Positions 43,585 to 53,048 are shown, counted from the stretch's first letter. The stretch: DNA of 64,000 bases from Lentzea aerocolonigenes (GCF_000974445.1 NZ_BBOJ01000006.1:124001-188000); one strand, 5' to 3'. The notes: generated by a model from the sequence alone, not told the origin. Numbers and translations are program-made.

Positions 43585-44990
43585 CGCTTCATCCACCGGT
43601 CGAGCGTCTGGTTGAAGTGACGGATGCGGCTCTCCTGGTAGTTGGCCAGGGTGATGCCCGGTTTGCGCATCGTCTTCAGGCCCTCCTGGACGTAGGGCAG
43701 GTTCTCGCAGTCCTGGTCGAAGACGGGCCCGAGCACACCCAGTTCCGGGATGTCCGCGAAGAGCACGTCCTCGGGCACCCAGCGGATCTTGACCGGCGGC
43801 GGCATCTCACCGGGCTGCTTCGGTGCGGACATGAAGATGATCTCGGCGGTGCAGGAGTCCGGGTCGAGACCGTTGGGCCGGAACCGGTAGATGATGTTGG
43901 ACTTGGCGCCGCCCCAGGGGTTGAAGTTGGGGAAGAGCAGGTAGTTGATGGCGTCGAGCAGTTCGGTGTCGGCGGTCTGCGAGAAGTCCTGGTGCGAGGT
44001 GGCCGCCAGCTGCTCCCGCATCCGCTGGGCGAGGACCTGACGGGCGGTGCCGCCGGGCGGGATGGCGGGGAGGTCGTCCCCTTCCTTCATCACCAGGTCA
44101 CGGCCCTGGGCCGCCGAGTAGAACGAGCGCGAGTCGTAGAACGTCTCCAGAACGTCCTCCTCCGTGACGGAGTCCGCCACGTGGGGGCTGGGAGCGCCCT
44201 GAATGTTGATCATCCGGTTCCAGTTGGGCTGGTCGGCCATGACGTCGTACTGCGAGTTGGCGTCGGCGAGCCACGGCAGCATCTGCGGATGCGTGGCGAT
44301 CACGTGGAAGGACTCGATGAAAGCGTCCTGCGCGATCTTCCAGTTGCAGGGCAGCACCTTGCCGATGTGGAGCGACTTGTAGCGGTCCTCCAACGGCCAG
44401 ATGTAGTACTCGTCGAAGGTGCCGCGGTAGCTGTCGAAGGGCTCCGCGTACGGGTCCATGTTGACGAAGACGAAGCCGCGCCAGGTGGCAACCTTGGCCT
44501 CGGGCAGCGTGAACTTCTCCGGGGTGATGTGGGGGAAGTCCCAGGCGCACGGCGGGCTCTGGAAGGAGCCGTCGAGGTTCCAGGTGAACCCGTGGAACGC
44601 GCAGCGGAACTCGCCGACGTTGCCGCCGTTCGTACGCAGTTTGCGGCCGCGGTGCAGGCACGCGTTCACGAAGGCGCGTATCTCGTCGGGGGCCGTCCGC
44701 ACGATGATCAGCGAGTCGTTGCCGATCTCGTAGACCTCGTGGTCACCGACCTCGGGTATCTCGCTCTCCAGGCAGGCGAACTGCCAGACGCGGCGCCACA
44801 CGAGCTCCATCTCCCGCTCGGCCCATTCGCGGGAGGTGAAGCGCGCGGTGTCGATGTCCTCGCTGCCGAGGTGGTCGTTGTGGTCGAGCCTCAGCGCCGG
44901 TGGAACTGGCCGGCTGTCCCGGTCGAGGTAGTCCTGGACGCTGGGTCCGGGGCACCGAGCCGATCCCAGCCCCGATGATTCGTCCATCAT
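43581..44990 (-). CDS. Rieske non-heme iron oxygenase, alpha subunit 2
   Basis: A 469-residue oxygenase large subunit. The Rieske site has CLHRGRKL and CAFHGF (about residues 112-137); the mononuclear iron site is in DAFIESFHVIATHP (about 235-250). The C-terminal domain continues to DQDCENLPYVQEGLK, which is typical of alpha subunits acting without a beta subunit. No beta-subunit gene is adjacent. ATG 44990 and 44987 are both served by GGAGGAG. It is the first gene of a unit with ferredoxin, the 71-residue protein and the MDR. The CAGTAACT motif lies 31 bases upstream. Substrate unknown. Confidence 0.9.
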   Translation of the reverse strand: MMDESSGLGSARCPGPSVQDYLDRDSRPVPPALRLDHNDHLGSEDIDTARFTSREWAEREMELVWRRVWQFACLESEIPEVGDHEVYEIGNDSLIIVRTAPDEIRAFVNACLHRGRKLRTNGGNVGEFRCAFHGFTWNLDGSFQSPPCAWDFPHITPEKFTLPEAKVATWRGFVFVNMDPYAEPFDSYRGTFDEYYIWPLEDRYKSLHIGKVLPCNWKIAQDAFIESFHVIATHPQMLPWLADANSQYDVMADQPNWNRMINIQGAPSPHVADSVTEEDVLETFYDSRSFYSAAQGRDLVMKEGDDLPAIPPGGTARQVLAQRMREQLAATSHQDFSQTADTELLDAINYLLFPNFNPWGGAKSNIIYRFRPNGLDPDSCTAEIIFMSAPKQPGEMPPPVKIRWVPEDVLFADIPELGVLGPVFDQDCENLPYVQEGLKTMRKPGITLANYQESRIRHFNQTLDRWMKR

Positions 44991-45020
44991 CTCTCCTCCG
45001 GCAGAAACTTTAGAATGAGT

Positions 45021-45035
45021 GTAGTTACTGTCTCC
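45021..45035 (-). promoter_or_regulatory. candidate operator (CAGT motif), copy 4
   Basis: On the minus strand GGAGACAGTAACTAC, 31 bases before the Rieske 2 start, sharing ACAGTAACTA with copy 3. Confidence 0.45.
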
Positions 45036-45177
45036 GGCCGGGAGCAACACTCACGTCGGTGTCCGAACGTCACATCGTCCGAGCTCTCCACGAAGTACGC
45101 CGCCTCACGTGGACCTACCTGGGGCCACCCCCGCCCAGAGCCCACTGGGCCATGTCACACACTCCAACGCCCTTGAG

Positions 45178-45345
45178 GCTGTACTACCTCATAAGTTTCC
45201 TGGTGGAGGTCGCCGAGCCGGCGCGGCAGGGACTTGTCTCCTCGCACGTCGAGACCTTCTCGATCGAGGAGACGCCGGTTGCTTGCCAGCGCCTGCACGC
45301 CAGGGAGATCAACGGCCGGGCGGCCCCGAGACTCCACGGCCGGTT
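45178..45345 (+). pseudogene. zinc-alcohol-dehydrogenase C-terminal remnant
   Basis: A plus-strand frame reads LYYLISFLVEVAEPARQGLV, then HVETFSIEETPVACQRL and HAREINGRA. This matches the end of zinc-type alcohol dehydrogenases (H-V-E-x-F-x-L-x-x-A-x-x-A-x-x-R-L-x-x-G-x-x-x-GRA). Nothing upstream belongs to it. It fills most of the 387-bp gap between the Rieske 2 and ThuA genes, and shows that the island has been rearranged. Confidence 0.45.
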
Positions 45346-45377
45346 GCCGAGTACGGGTGCTTCGTGGTTGCGCGCGC

Positions 45378-46163
45378 TCAGCCGGCCACCGGACCCCGCG
45401 CGCCCACCGTCCGTGCCACACAACGCCGCAGCACCGTCAGGAACTCCGGTGTCTGCCACGGCCCCCGGTCCACGCGCCCGGTGTCCGCCACACCGAGGTC
45501 CTGCACGTCGTAGCGGCCGCGGCAATGGCCGAGGGTGAAGTAGCAGACCTCTCCGAGCCCGTACCGCTTGAGATACAGCACCGGCCGGGGTGCATCGTCA
45601 GCAGCCGCCGCGCCACCCTCGACGAACCCGCGGCACGGCCCCGTGTACTCGGCGTGCAGCAGCACCTCCAACTCGCCGTGCAGCTCGCACACGTACAGCT
45701 CGTCGGTGACCGTGAACGGTTCGATCCCAGCGACCAGCGGATGGCCGGGCCGGGTCACCCGCACCTCGTACGGTTCGATCGGCGGGTGGGCCAGGAACTG
45801 GCTGCCGAGCACGACCGCTACTTCGCCGAGGAGCCGCGGCGTGGTGAACACCCGCGGTCCTCCGGAAGCCAGCGGCTCGATCACCGAGTTGGTGCCGTGC
45901 AGGGCCAGCCAGCGTCCGCCCCGCTCGACGAACCCAGCCAGTGCAGCCCGCTCCGCCGGGCTTGGCCGGACATCGCAGGTGTAGGTGACCAGCAGGTCGG
46001 CCCCCTCCAGCGCGGCGGCACAGTCGTAGTCCTGGAAGACCGTCGTACGTACCCTCGGATGCTCTCCGAGCAGTTCGAGCAGCCGGAGCCGCGCGTAGTC
46101 GAAATCGTGCCACCTGCCGGCGCAGACCAGTACGGCGTCCAGGCGGCCGGCCGGGCCCACCAC
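45378..46163 (-). CDS. ThuA-like glutamine-amidotransferase-fold protein
   Basis: A 261-residue protein of the ThuA family. The N-terminal VLVCAGRWHDFDYARLRLLELL, the centre ALHGTNSVIEPLASGG and the late EVCYFTLGH (with R-G-R-Y after it) fit ThuA, a class I amidotransferase-like fold that lacks the catalytic Cys. ThuA proteins occur in sugar and polyol catabolism; the activity is not well defined. GTG start; the SDR stop lies just before it, so both are in one unit on the minus strand. Confidence 0.8.
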   Translation of the reverse strand: MVGPAGRLDAVLVCAGRWHDFDYARLRLLELLGEHPRVRTTVFQDYDCAAALEGADLLVTYTCDVRPSPAERAALAGFVERGGRWLALHGTNSVIEPLASGGPRVFTTPRLLGEVAVVLGSQFLAHPPIEPYEVRVTRPGHPLVAGIEPFTVTDELYVCELHGELEVLLHAEYTGPCRGFVEGGAAAADDAPRPVLYLKRYGLGEVCYFTLGHCRGRYDVQDLGVADTGRVDRGPWQTPEFLTVLRRCVARTVGARGPVAG

Positions 46164-46166
46164 GGC

Positions 46167-46931
46167 TCAGTACTGGACGCGGGTCAGCAGCCCGCCGTCC
46201 ACCACCAGGTTGACCCCGACGCAGAAGGAGCCGGTCCGGCCGAGCAGGAACGCCACGGCGGCCGCCACGTCCTCCGCGGTGCCGTAGCGGCCGATCGGCA
46301 GCTTGGCGAGGACCTCCGCGTACACCTCCGGACGGCTGGTGCGGATGGTCTCCCAGGCGCCGCCGGGAAAGTCGATCGGGCCGGGCGAGACGGTGTTGAC
46401 GCGGATGCCCTTCGGCGCGAGTGCGTGCGCGAGTGCCGAAGCGTGCTGGACCACGGCGGCCTTCAGGGCGGAATAGGAGTTCGCACCGGCAGGCCGGGCG
46501 GTGTCGGAGGCGTTGGTGGTGCCGATGGCCACCACGGCGGCCCGGTCGGAGGCCTCCAGGTGGGGCATGGCCGCCTCGACGAGTCCCGCGAACGGGATCA
46601 GGTCACCGCGCAGGCTGGCCTCCCACGACTCGGGGCCCTTGACGTTGCCAGCCGACACGTTGGACACCAGCAGGTCCAGGCCGTCGAGTTCACCTGCCGC
46701 CCGCTCCACGAAGCCCGCGAGCGCGGCCGGGTCGGTGACGTCGACCGGTTCGGCGAACACCGTCGCACCCTCGCCGCGCAGTTCGGCCGCTGCCTTGGCG
46801 AGCGCCTCCTCGCCCCTGGCGCACAGCGCCAGCGCGCAGCCCTCGGCCGCCAGGGTTGCGGCGATCGCCCGGCCGATGCCCCGGCTCGCGCCGGTCACCA
46901 GTGCCTTCGCGCCGGTCAGTCCCAGATCCAT
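46167..46931 (-). CDS. short-chain dehydrogenase/reductase 2
   Basis: A 254-residue SDR with the cofactor motif TGASRGIGRAIA (about residue 13), SNVSAGN in place of NNAG, the catalytic Ser region AIGTTNASD and YSALK (Y-x-x-x-K), and VNLVVDGGLL at the end. ATG 46931 has GGAG eight bases upstream; GTG 46940 would overlap that site. It lies between an acyl-CoA dehydrogenase and the ThuA gene. It may oxidise a 3-hydroxyacyl-CoA or a ring alcohol; the substrate is not readable. The Thr in place of one active-site Ser (IGTTNASD) makes the exact proton relay uncertain. Confidence 0.88.
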   Translation of the reverse strand: MDLGLTGAKALVTGASRGIGRAIAATLAAEGCALALCARGEEALAKAAAELRGEGATVFAEPVDVTDPAALAGFVERAAGELDGLDLLVSNVSAGNVKGPESWEASLRGDLIPFAGLVEAAMPHLEASDRAAVVAIGTTNASDTARPAGANSYSALKAAVVQHASALAHALAPKGIRVNTVSPGPIDFPGGAWETIRTSRPEVYAEVLAKLPIGRYGTAEDVAAAVAFLLGRTGSFCVGVNLVVDGGLLTRVQY

Positions 46932-47028
46932 CGATGTCACTCCTTTGTGATTGCGGAACAGGCCCCGGTGCGGGACAGGCCCCAGGTGACTGCGGGAACG
47001 AACCGCGAGGCCCCCAGGTTGTCGTCCC

Positions 47029-48270
47029 TCAGTTGCCGGAGATCTGCGAGAACGGCACCCGGTCCACGCGCGGCTCCGGCGGCAGCTCCAGCACTCGCTC
47101 GCCGATCAGATTGCGCTGGATCTGGTCAGTGCCTCCGGCCAGCCGGTAGCCGGGAGCGCCGAGCAGATGCTGGGTCCAGGCGAACGTTCCCGGCTCGCCC
47201 GTGTCGGCGCAGATCCGGGCGCCCATGAGTTCGGCGGCGACCTGCCCGGTGCGGGTGAGCAGGTCGGAGGCCATGAGCTTGGTCAGCGACGCCTCCGGGC
47301 CGGGCCGGCCGCCGGAGACGCTCGTTCTGGCGACGCGGTCCACGGTGGCGGCGCGCAGCGCGGTGCGGACGTACAGGTCGGCGAGGCGCTGACGGACCAG
47401 CGGGTCGCCGGTGCGGCCGAGAGACCGGGCGAGGGCGAGAACGTCCGTGAAGGTGCCACCCTTGCGCCGGTTGCCGCTGCCGGAGGCGGTCCGTTCGAAG
47501 CCGAGGGTGGTGGTGGCCACCTCCCAGCCCTGACCAGGGCGCCCGATCCGGAGCCGGTCCGGGACGCGTACGCCGCTGAGGAAGACCTCGTTGAAGGAGG
47601 CACCGCCGCTCATCTGGCGGATGGGGCGCACCTCCACGCCGGAGGTGTCCAGCGGGACCAGGAAGGCGGTGATGCCCGCCTGTTTGACGACATCCGGATC
47701 GGTGCGGGCGAGCAGCAGGCCGTAGTCGGCGAACTGTGCTCCCGAGGTCCACACCTTCTGTCCGTCGACGACCCAGTCTCCCCCGTCCTCCTGCCGGGCG
47801 CGGGTGCGCAGGGCCGCGAGGTCGGAGCCGGCACCGGGTTCGCTGAAGAGCTGGCAGGCCAGCAGGTCGGTGCGCAGGAACGCGCGTGCGTAGTCACGGC
47901 GCTGCTCGGCCGTTCCGAACAGGGAGACGGCCATCGCGACCAGGCGCACGGTGACACTGATCAGCTCGGTGGACGGCGGCACCTCGAAGGCCGACTCCTC
48001 CTGGGCGAAGGCCGCCGCGTGGGCGGCGGTGAGGCCGGCGCCGCCCTTGTCCCGGGGCAGGGTGAGGGCCTGGTACCCGGCGTCGAAGCGGGCTCGCTGG
48101 TAGGCGCGGCAGCGCTCCAGCAGCAGGCGCTCCTCGGCTTCGGGGATGTTGTGGAACACGGCGAGGCCGGCGGCCTCACAGGTCGTCTCCGGCGCTCGCA
48201 CGGGTTCGAGCACAGTGACCAGCCACTGTCGGACCGGTGCACGCCATGCGTCCACATCGGGCTGGGACAT
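47029..48270 (-). CDS. acyl-CoA dehydrogenase
   Basis: A 413-residue acyl-CoA dehydrogenase. Clear segments are QLFSEPGAGSDLAALRTRA (about residue 145), DGQKVWTSGAQFADYGLLLAR (cited by ends) and the C-terminal GGTDQIQRNLIGERVL. This is the FadE17-like or long-chain group active on bulky CoA esters. AGGAGGA lies just before the ATG, the strongest ribosome-binding site in the region. It is divergent from the acyl-CoA synthetase gene, with the CAGTAAC motif between them, so activation and first oxidation of the substrate are probably co-regulated. Confidence 0.92.
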   Translation of the reverse strand: MSQPDVDAWRAPVRQWLVTVLEPVRAPETTCEAAGLAVFHNIPEAEERLLLERCRAYQRARFDAGYQALTLPRDKGGAGLTAAHAAAFAQEESAFEVPPSTELISVTVRLVAMAVSLFGTAEQRRDYARAFLRTDLLACQLFSEPGAGSDLAALRTRARQEDGGDWVVDGQKVWTSGAQFADYGLLLARTDPDVVKQAGITAFLVPLDTSGVEVRPIRQMSGGASFNEVFLSGVRVPDRLRIGRPGQGWEVATTTLGFERTASGSGNRRKGGTFTDVLALARSLGRTGDPLVRQRLADLYVRTALRAATVDRVARTSVSGGRPGPEASLTKLMASDLLTRTGQVAAELMGARICADTGEPGTFAWTQHLLGAPGYRLAGGTDQIQRNLIGERVLELPPEPRVDRVPFSQISGN

Positions 48271-48304
48271 GGCTCCTCCTTCGGACGACACTTACCAGAC
48301 GACA

Positions 48305-48319
48305 GTTGCAGTAACAGTG
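48305..48319 (+). promoter_or_regulatory. candidate operator (CAGT motif), copy 5 (weaker)
   Basis: GTTGCAGTAACAGTG between the divergent acyl-CoA dehydrogenase and synthetase genes. It keeps CAGTAAC but not the flanking TATA seen in copies 1 and 3. Confidence 0.3.
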
Positions 48320-48468
48320 GCCAGAAGGAATCCCGAGCCATCCGCTTGAACACGCACGGATGCGTTCTGCTTGGCGCAGAGTGTTCCGCACTTTCTTGAT
48401 AAACGCTACAGTCCTCGCATCGACCCTCCCCTGAACCCGGGAGAGAGCCGAGAGCCGCCGGAGGAGCC

Positions 48469-50007
48469 ATGTCGCTGCTGCCACTCGACCGTCGCGCCCA
48501 GGAGACCCCAGCCGAACCCGCCCTGGTGGACGACTGGGAAGTGCTGTCCTGGTCCGGCCTCGCCGGCCAGGTGACACGGGCGGCGGCACGGCTGCTGGAG
48601 ATCGCCCCCGGCCCTCACGACCGGGTCGTAGTGCTGGGCGACAACGCCATTCCGACGGTGGTGACCCATCTGGCCGGACTGCGCGCCGGTGTGGGGACCG
48701 TTGCCGCGTCCCGGCATCTGACGCCGGGCGAGCTCGTGGACCAGATCATCGACGCGGGGGCGACCGGGATCATCGCCGGCCCCGCCGGGGCGGGTGCCGC
48801 CCTGGACGCGGCCAGGGAACTGGGCCTGCCGCTGGTGATGCACGGCGCTCCGCCGATCGGGCACGCCTTCGACTGGGACCTCTGGCTGGCGGCCACGCCC
48901 GCCGGCCGCCCGGTCCCCGCGGACCGGCCCGCCCGGCCGCCCCTCGTCTACACCTCGGGAACCACGGGCCGGGCACGCGGCACCGAGGTTCGCTGGGTGA
49001 CAGGCCCGGTCGCCGACAGCGCCGCGTATCTGACCGCGATGGCCGCCCGGTCCGGATTCCCGCCGGGACCGCACCTGGTGTGCGGCCCGCTGCAGCACAA
49101 CGCGCCGCTGACGTCGCTGCGGCACCTTGTGGCCGGTCAGCAGGTGATCGTCCTCGGCAGATACGACCCGGCGACGTTCCTGAGCCGCGTCGCGAAGTGG
49201 CGGGTCACCTCCACCGTCATGGTGCCCACCCACTTCCAACGACTGCTCGCCCTGCCGGAAGAGGTGCGCACGCGGTACGACGTCTCCAGCCTCGCCCAGG
49301 TGTCCCACACGGGATCCGCGTGCCCGCCGGACGTGAAGCGGGCCATGATCGAGTGGTTCGGACCGGTGCTGACCGAGTCTTACGGCGCCAGCGAGGCGGG
49401 CACCGTGGCCCGCATCAGCAGCACGGAGTGGCTCGAACACCCCGGCTCGGTGGGGCGCGCCCAACCCCCGTTCGAGGTCCTGGTGACCGATGACGACGGC
49501 CGACCTCTGCCGCCCGGCGAACGGGGACTGCTCGCCTTCCGCGCGCCCGAGGACCGGGGCGTTCGCTACCACGCGGATCCGGACAAGACGAAGGCCGCCT
49601 ATCTCTCTCCCGGCGTCTTCACCCTCGGCGACATCGGCTACGTCGACGCGAACGGCTACATCTTCATCACCGACCGAGCCGCGGACGTCGTGGTCTCCGG
49701 CGGCGTCAACCTGTACCCGGCGGAGAGCGAGGCGGTGCTGCGGCAGCACCCGGCGGTCGCCGAGGTAGCGGTCATCGGCGTGCCCGATCCGGACTTCGGC
49801 GAGTCGCTGCGGGCGCTGGTCGTGGCAGCCGTGGATGGGACGCTGGCCGAGGAACTGGACCGGTTCTGCCGCGACCGGCTGGCCGCCTACAAGTGCCCGA
49901 AGACTTACGAGTTCGTTCCTGAGCTCCTGCGCAACGCGATGGGCAAGCTCGACAAACGCGCGATGCGCCGGCCCTACTGGCGCTCCGAGCGGACCATCGC
50001 GGGCTGA
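48469..50007 (+). CDS. acyl-CoA synthetase (AMP-forming)
   Basis: A 512-residue ANL-family ligase. The phosphate-binding loop reads YTSGTTGRARGTE (about residue 162), with Arg where Lys is usual in P-K-G. Further motifs are ESYGASEAG, LGDIGYVDANGYIFITDR and the catalytic Lys in NAMGKLDKR near the end. It activates a carboxylic acid to its CoA thioester with ATP, the entry step of the island's CoA chemistry. GGAGGAG-like sequence precedes the ATG. The next genes (phosphatase, thiolase, reductase) follow on the same strand. Confidence 0.92.
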   Translation: MSLLPLDRRAQETPAEPALVDDWEVLSWSGLAGQVTRAAARLLEIAPGPHDRVVVLGDNAIPTVVTHLAGLRAGVGTVAASRHLTPGELVDQIIDAGATGIIAGPAGAGAALDAARELGLPLVMHGAPPIGHAFDWDLWLAATPAGRPVPADRPARPPLVYTSGTTGRARGTEVRWVTGPVADSAAYLTAMAARSGFPPGPHLVCGPLQHNAPLTSLRHLVAGQQVIVLGRYDPATFLSRVAKWRVTSTVMVPTHFQRLLALPEEVRTRYDVSSLAQVSHTGSACPPDVKRAMIEWFGPVLTESYGASEAGTVARISSTEWLEHPGSVGRAQPPFEVLVTDDDGRPLPPGERGLLAFRAPEDRGVRYHADPDKTKAAYLSPGVFTLGDIGYVDANGYIFITDRAADVVVSGGVNLYPAESEAVLRQHPAVAEVAVIGVPDPDFGESLRALVVAAVDGTLAEELDRFCRDRLAAYKCPKTYEFVPELLRNAMGKLDKRAMRRPYWRSERTIAG

Positions 50008-50049
50008 GCCAGGCCGAGGACCGCCGACCCCTCGTACGAAGGATCATCC

Positions 50050-50655
50050 ATGACCGAACTCCTGCTCATCCGGCACGGCCTCCCGCTGGCGGGCGTGTAC
50101 GACCCAGGGCTGTCGCCGGAGGGCACCGCGCAGGCCGAGCGCCTCGCCGCCTGGCTGGTGCACGAGGACATCGACGCCCTGTACACCAGCCCGTTCCGGC
50201 GTGCCCGCGAGACGGTGGCGCCCCTGGAACGACTCACCGACATGACCGCGACGGTGCTGGACGACCTGCGCGAGTGGGACACGGACGTCTCACACCCCTA
50301 CACGCCACCTGAGCAGATCAACGCGGACGATCCCAAAGCGGCGGCGCTCGCAGAGGGACGGTACGAGGACTTCGTGCCCGATCTGGACTGGGACGCCTTC
50401 CGCGCGCGTGCCGTACGGGCCATGAACACCATCCTCGACACCCACTCCGGCGGGCAAGTCGCGGCCGTGTGCCACGGCGGCATCACGAACACCTGTCTGG
50501 CGACCGTGCTCGGCCTGCCCACGATGTTCTGGTTCCACCCCGGCTACACCTCGGTCTGCCGGGTCCGGCGGCTGCCGGGCGGCCGGATCGTTCTGCACTC
50601 GGTGAACGAGACGGCCCACCTGATCGCCGAGCGTGCCGTCGACGCGATCGCCTGA
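50050..50655 (+). CDS. histidine phosphatase family protein
   Basis: A 201-residue enzyme of the phosphoglycerate-mutase/histidine-phosphatase group. The catalytic LLIRHGLPL (His about residue 9), the second motif YTSPFRRARETVAPL and the late VCHGGITN (second His) are all present. Such enzymes remove phosphate from small molecules or proteins. In this island, which also encodes two phosphohistidine enzymes, a phosphorylated intermediate could be its substrate; that is inference. It starts 42 bases after the synthetase gene and precedes the thiolase by 41 bases. Confidence 0.88.
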   Translation: MTELLLIRHGLPLAGVYDPGLSPEGTAQAERLAAWLVHEDIDALYTSPFRRARETVAPLERLTDMTATVLDDLREWDTDVSHPYTPPEQINADDPKAAALAEGRYEDFVPDLDWDAFRARAVRAMNTILDTHSGGQVAAVCHGGITNTCLATVLGLPTMFWFHPGYTSVCRVRRLPGGRIVLHSVNETAHLIAERAVDAIA

Positions 50656-50696
50656 CCCCCGGCCCGACCCGCCCCACTCCCCAGGAGGTCCCGGCC

Positions 50697-51887
50697 ATGC
50701 CCGGATCCGTCATCGTCGCCGGAGTCAGAACGCCCATCGGCAAACTGATGGGCACTCTGAGCACCGCGTCCGCCGTCGACCTCGGCGCCCACGCCATCAG
50801 CGCGGCGCTGAACGCCGTGCACCTGGACCCGGCCGCGGTGGAGGCCGTCGTCATGGGCCATGTCGTCCAGGCCGGGGCCGGCCCCAATCCGGCACGGCAG
50901 GCCGCGATCCGTGCCGGAGTCCCGTTCTCCGTACCCGCGAGCACCGTCAACAAGCTCTGTCTGTCAGGTCTGCACGCCATCGCCCTGGCCGACCTCATGA
51001 TCGCGTCGGGCCGCCACGAGGTGGTCGTCGCGGGCGGCATGGAGTCCATGTCGGGCGCCCCGCACCTGTTGCGCGGAGCGCGCACCGGCTGGAAGTACGG
51101 TGCGGCCGCCGTCGAGGACGCTCTCGACCGTGACGCCCTCGTCTGCGCCTTCGACGGCGTCTCCATGGGCGCGGCCACCGAGCGGTACCAGCAGCCGTTC
51201 GCCCTGACCCGTGAGGAGCAGGACGAGTACAGCGCGCTCTCCCACCGACGGGCCGCCCGCGCCCAGGAGTCCGGCGCGTTGACCGACGAGATCGTCCCCT
51301 TCACGGTGACGGGACGGCACGGCGAGACGGTGGTGGACACCGACGAGGGCGTGCGGCCGGGAAGCAGCGCCGACAGCCTGGGGCACCTGAGGTCCGCCTT
51401 CTCCAGCGGGGGCGCCATCACCGCGGGGAACTCCTCGCAGCTCTCCGACGGCGCCGCGGCCATCGTCGTGATGAGCGCCGAACGCGCCCGGCGGGAGGGC
51501 CTGACCCCGCTCGCCGAGATCGGCGCCTACGGCACGGTCGCGGGCCCCGACCCCTCCCTGCTGGTCCAGCCGGCCGGCGCGGTCCGCGACGCCCTGTCCA
51601 GGGACGGCCGGTTCAAAGCCGCCGACCTGGACCTCTTCGAGATCAACGAGGCGTTCGCAGGAATAGCCCTCGCCTCCGTACGAGAGCTGGACATCCCCTT
51701 GGAGAAGGTGAACGTCAACGGCGGCGCCATCGCCCTCGGCCACCCCGTCGGCATGACGGGTGCCCGCCTGGTGCTGACCCTCGCGGCGGAGCTGCGGCGG
51801 CGCGGCGGTGGAACCGGGGCGGCGTCCCTGTGCGGGGGCGGCGGCCAGGGCGACGCGCTGCTGCTGCACGTGCCCACGCAGGCCTGA
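50697..51887 (+). CDS. acetyl-CoA acetyltransferase / 3-ketoacyl-CoA thiolase
   Basis: A 396-residue classical thiolase. It has the nucleophilic Cys in [11 protein letters not shown] (about residue 89), [10 protein letters not shown], the His in [16 protein letters not shown] (about 352) and the second Cys in [11 protein letters not shown] (about 382). CAGGAGGT lies upstream of the ATG. It splits a 3-ketoacyl-CoA to acetyl-CoA or acts in reverse. Unlike the thiolase-like protein at 30529, it retains all three active-site residues. Confidence 0.94.
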   Translation: MPGSVIVAGVRTPIGKLMGTLSTASAVDLGAHAISAALNAVHLDPAAVEAVVMGHVVQAGAGPNPARQAAIRAGVPFSVPASTVNKLCLSGLHAIALADLMIASGRHEVVVAGGMESMSGAPHLLRGARTGWKYGAAAVEDALDRDALVCAFDGVSMGAATERYQQPFALTREEQDEYSALSHRRAARAQESGALTDEIVPFTVTGRHGETVVDTDEGVRPGSSADSLGHLRSAFSSGGAITAGNSSQLSDGAAAIVVMSAERARREGLTPLAEIGAYGTVAGPDPSLLVQPAGAVRDALSRDGRFKAADLDLFEINEAFAGIALASVRELDIPLEKVNVNGGAIALGHPVGMTGARLVLTLAAELRRRGGGTGAASLCGGGGQGDALLLHVPTQA

Positions 51888-51903
51888 ACCCCGGAGGTGA
51901 CGC

Positions 51904-52875
51904 ATGATGAACGACCAACCGCCCCTGGCCGAGACGATCCTCACCGTGGCGACCCGCGCCCCGGCAGCCGACGGAGTCGTCTCCCTCACCCTGCGCCGCT
52001 CGGACGGCGAGGCACTCCCCTCCTGGACGCCGGGTGCCCACATCGACGTACTCCTGGACAGCGACGACGGCGACCTGATCCGTCAGTACTCCCTGTGCGG
52101 GCGCCCAGAGGAACGCGAGGCCTGGCAGATCGCCGTGCTGCGCGAACCGCAGGGCCGCGGCGGCTCCGCGTACGTCCACGACCACATGCGCGAAGGCAGC
52201 ACCGTCCGGGTCCGCGGTCCACGGAACAACTTCCCGCTGCGGCCCGCCGCACGCCATCTGTTCGTCGCAGGCGGCGTCGGCATCACGCCGATCCTGCCCA
52301 TGGTCGAGGCCGCTGAGGCCGCAGGGGCCGACTGGCGTCTGCTGTACGGCGGCCGCACCCGCACCTCCATGGCGTTCCTGGACCGTCTCGCACCGTACGG
52401 GGACCGTGTGCTGATCCGTCCTCAGGACGAGTACGGCCTGCTGGACCTCGCCGCCTTCCTCGGCCCACCCGAGCCGGACACGCTGGTGCACGCCTGCGGT
52501 CCCGAACCCCTGCTGCGGGCCGTACAGGAGAAGTCCGCGGACTGGCCGCCAGGCACGCTGGGCGTCGAGCGGTTCGCGTCGGCTGCCTCGGCCGGGGCGG
52601 GTCCGGCCGAGGCGTTCGAGGTCGAGCTCGCCCGTTCCGGGCTCACTCTCACCGTGCCGCCGGACCGCTCGGTGCTCGAAGCCGTGGAGGAGGCCGGTGT
52701 CGCGGTGACCTTCTCCTGCCGGGAGGGCACATGCGGTACTTGCGAGACCGACGTGCTCGACGGCAGGCCCGACCACCGCGACTCCCTGCTGACCGAGGAC
52801 GAGCGGGCCGCCGGCGACACCATCCTCATCTGCGTCTCGCGTTCGTGCGGGCCTCGCCTGGTCCTCGACCTGTGA
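51904..52875 (+). CDS. phthalate-dioxygenase-reductase-like oxidoreductase (flavin, NAD, 2Fe-2S)
   Basis: A 323-residue reductase with three domains: a flavin-binding domain (about 10-105, RQYSLCG being the isoalloxazine contact), a NAD domain (about 110-225, [14 protein letters not shown] and HACGPEPLL), and a C-terminal plant-type ferredoxin domain (about 240-323, CREGTCGTC and later LICVSRS). This is the phthalate dioxygenase reductase/VanB order. It feeds electrons from NAD(P)H to a Rieske oxygenase. ATG 51904 has GGAGG just before it. It ends the plus-strand unit and the island. Confidence 0.92.
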   Translation: MMNDQPPLAETILTVATRAPAADGVVSLTLRRSDGEALPSWTPGAHIDVLLDSDDGDLIRQYSLCGRPEEREAWQIAVLREPQGRGGSAYVHDHMREGSTVRVRGPRNNFPLRPAARHLFVAGGVGITPILPMVEAAEAAGADWRLLYGGRTRTSMAFLDRLAPYGDRVLIRPQDEYGLLDLAAFLGPPEPDTLVHACGPEPLLRAVQEKSADWPPGTLGVERFASAASAGAGPAEAFEVELARSGLTLTVPPDRSVLEAVEEAGVAVTFSCREGTCGTCETDVLDGRPDHRDSLLTEDERAAGDTILICVSRSCGPRLVLDL

Positions 52876-52941
52876 GCAGTGGGGCTCACTCACACCGTCC
52901 CTGTTCCGCCCGCCAGTCATCTGCCAGGACGTCAGCCCAGA

Positions 52942-52970
52942 CAGGTCTGGACCTGATCAGCCCAGACCTG
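52942..52970. terminator. hairpin at the right end of the island
   Basis: CAGGTCTGG and CCAGACCTG form a perfect 9-bp stem over an 11-base loop, between the plus-strand reductase stop and the convergent small membrane protein. Confidence 0.6.
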
Positions 52971-53048
52971 TTCACGGCCTTCAGTGCTATGCCGGTTGTT
53001 CGACCTCACCGCGCCAGTTGCCAGCTACCCCACAACAGTGTTCGAGAG

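Noticed and set aside
45059-45538. 159-residue plus-strand frame before the ThuA gene
   Set aside because: Only a short part looks like an alcohol-dehydrogenase tail and the rest overlaps the ThuA gene antisense, so a remnant was annotated instead.
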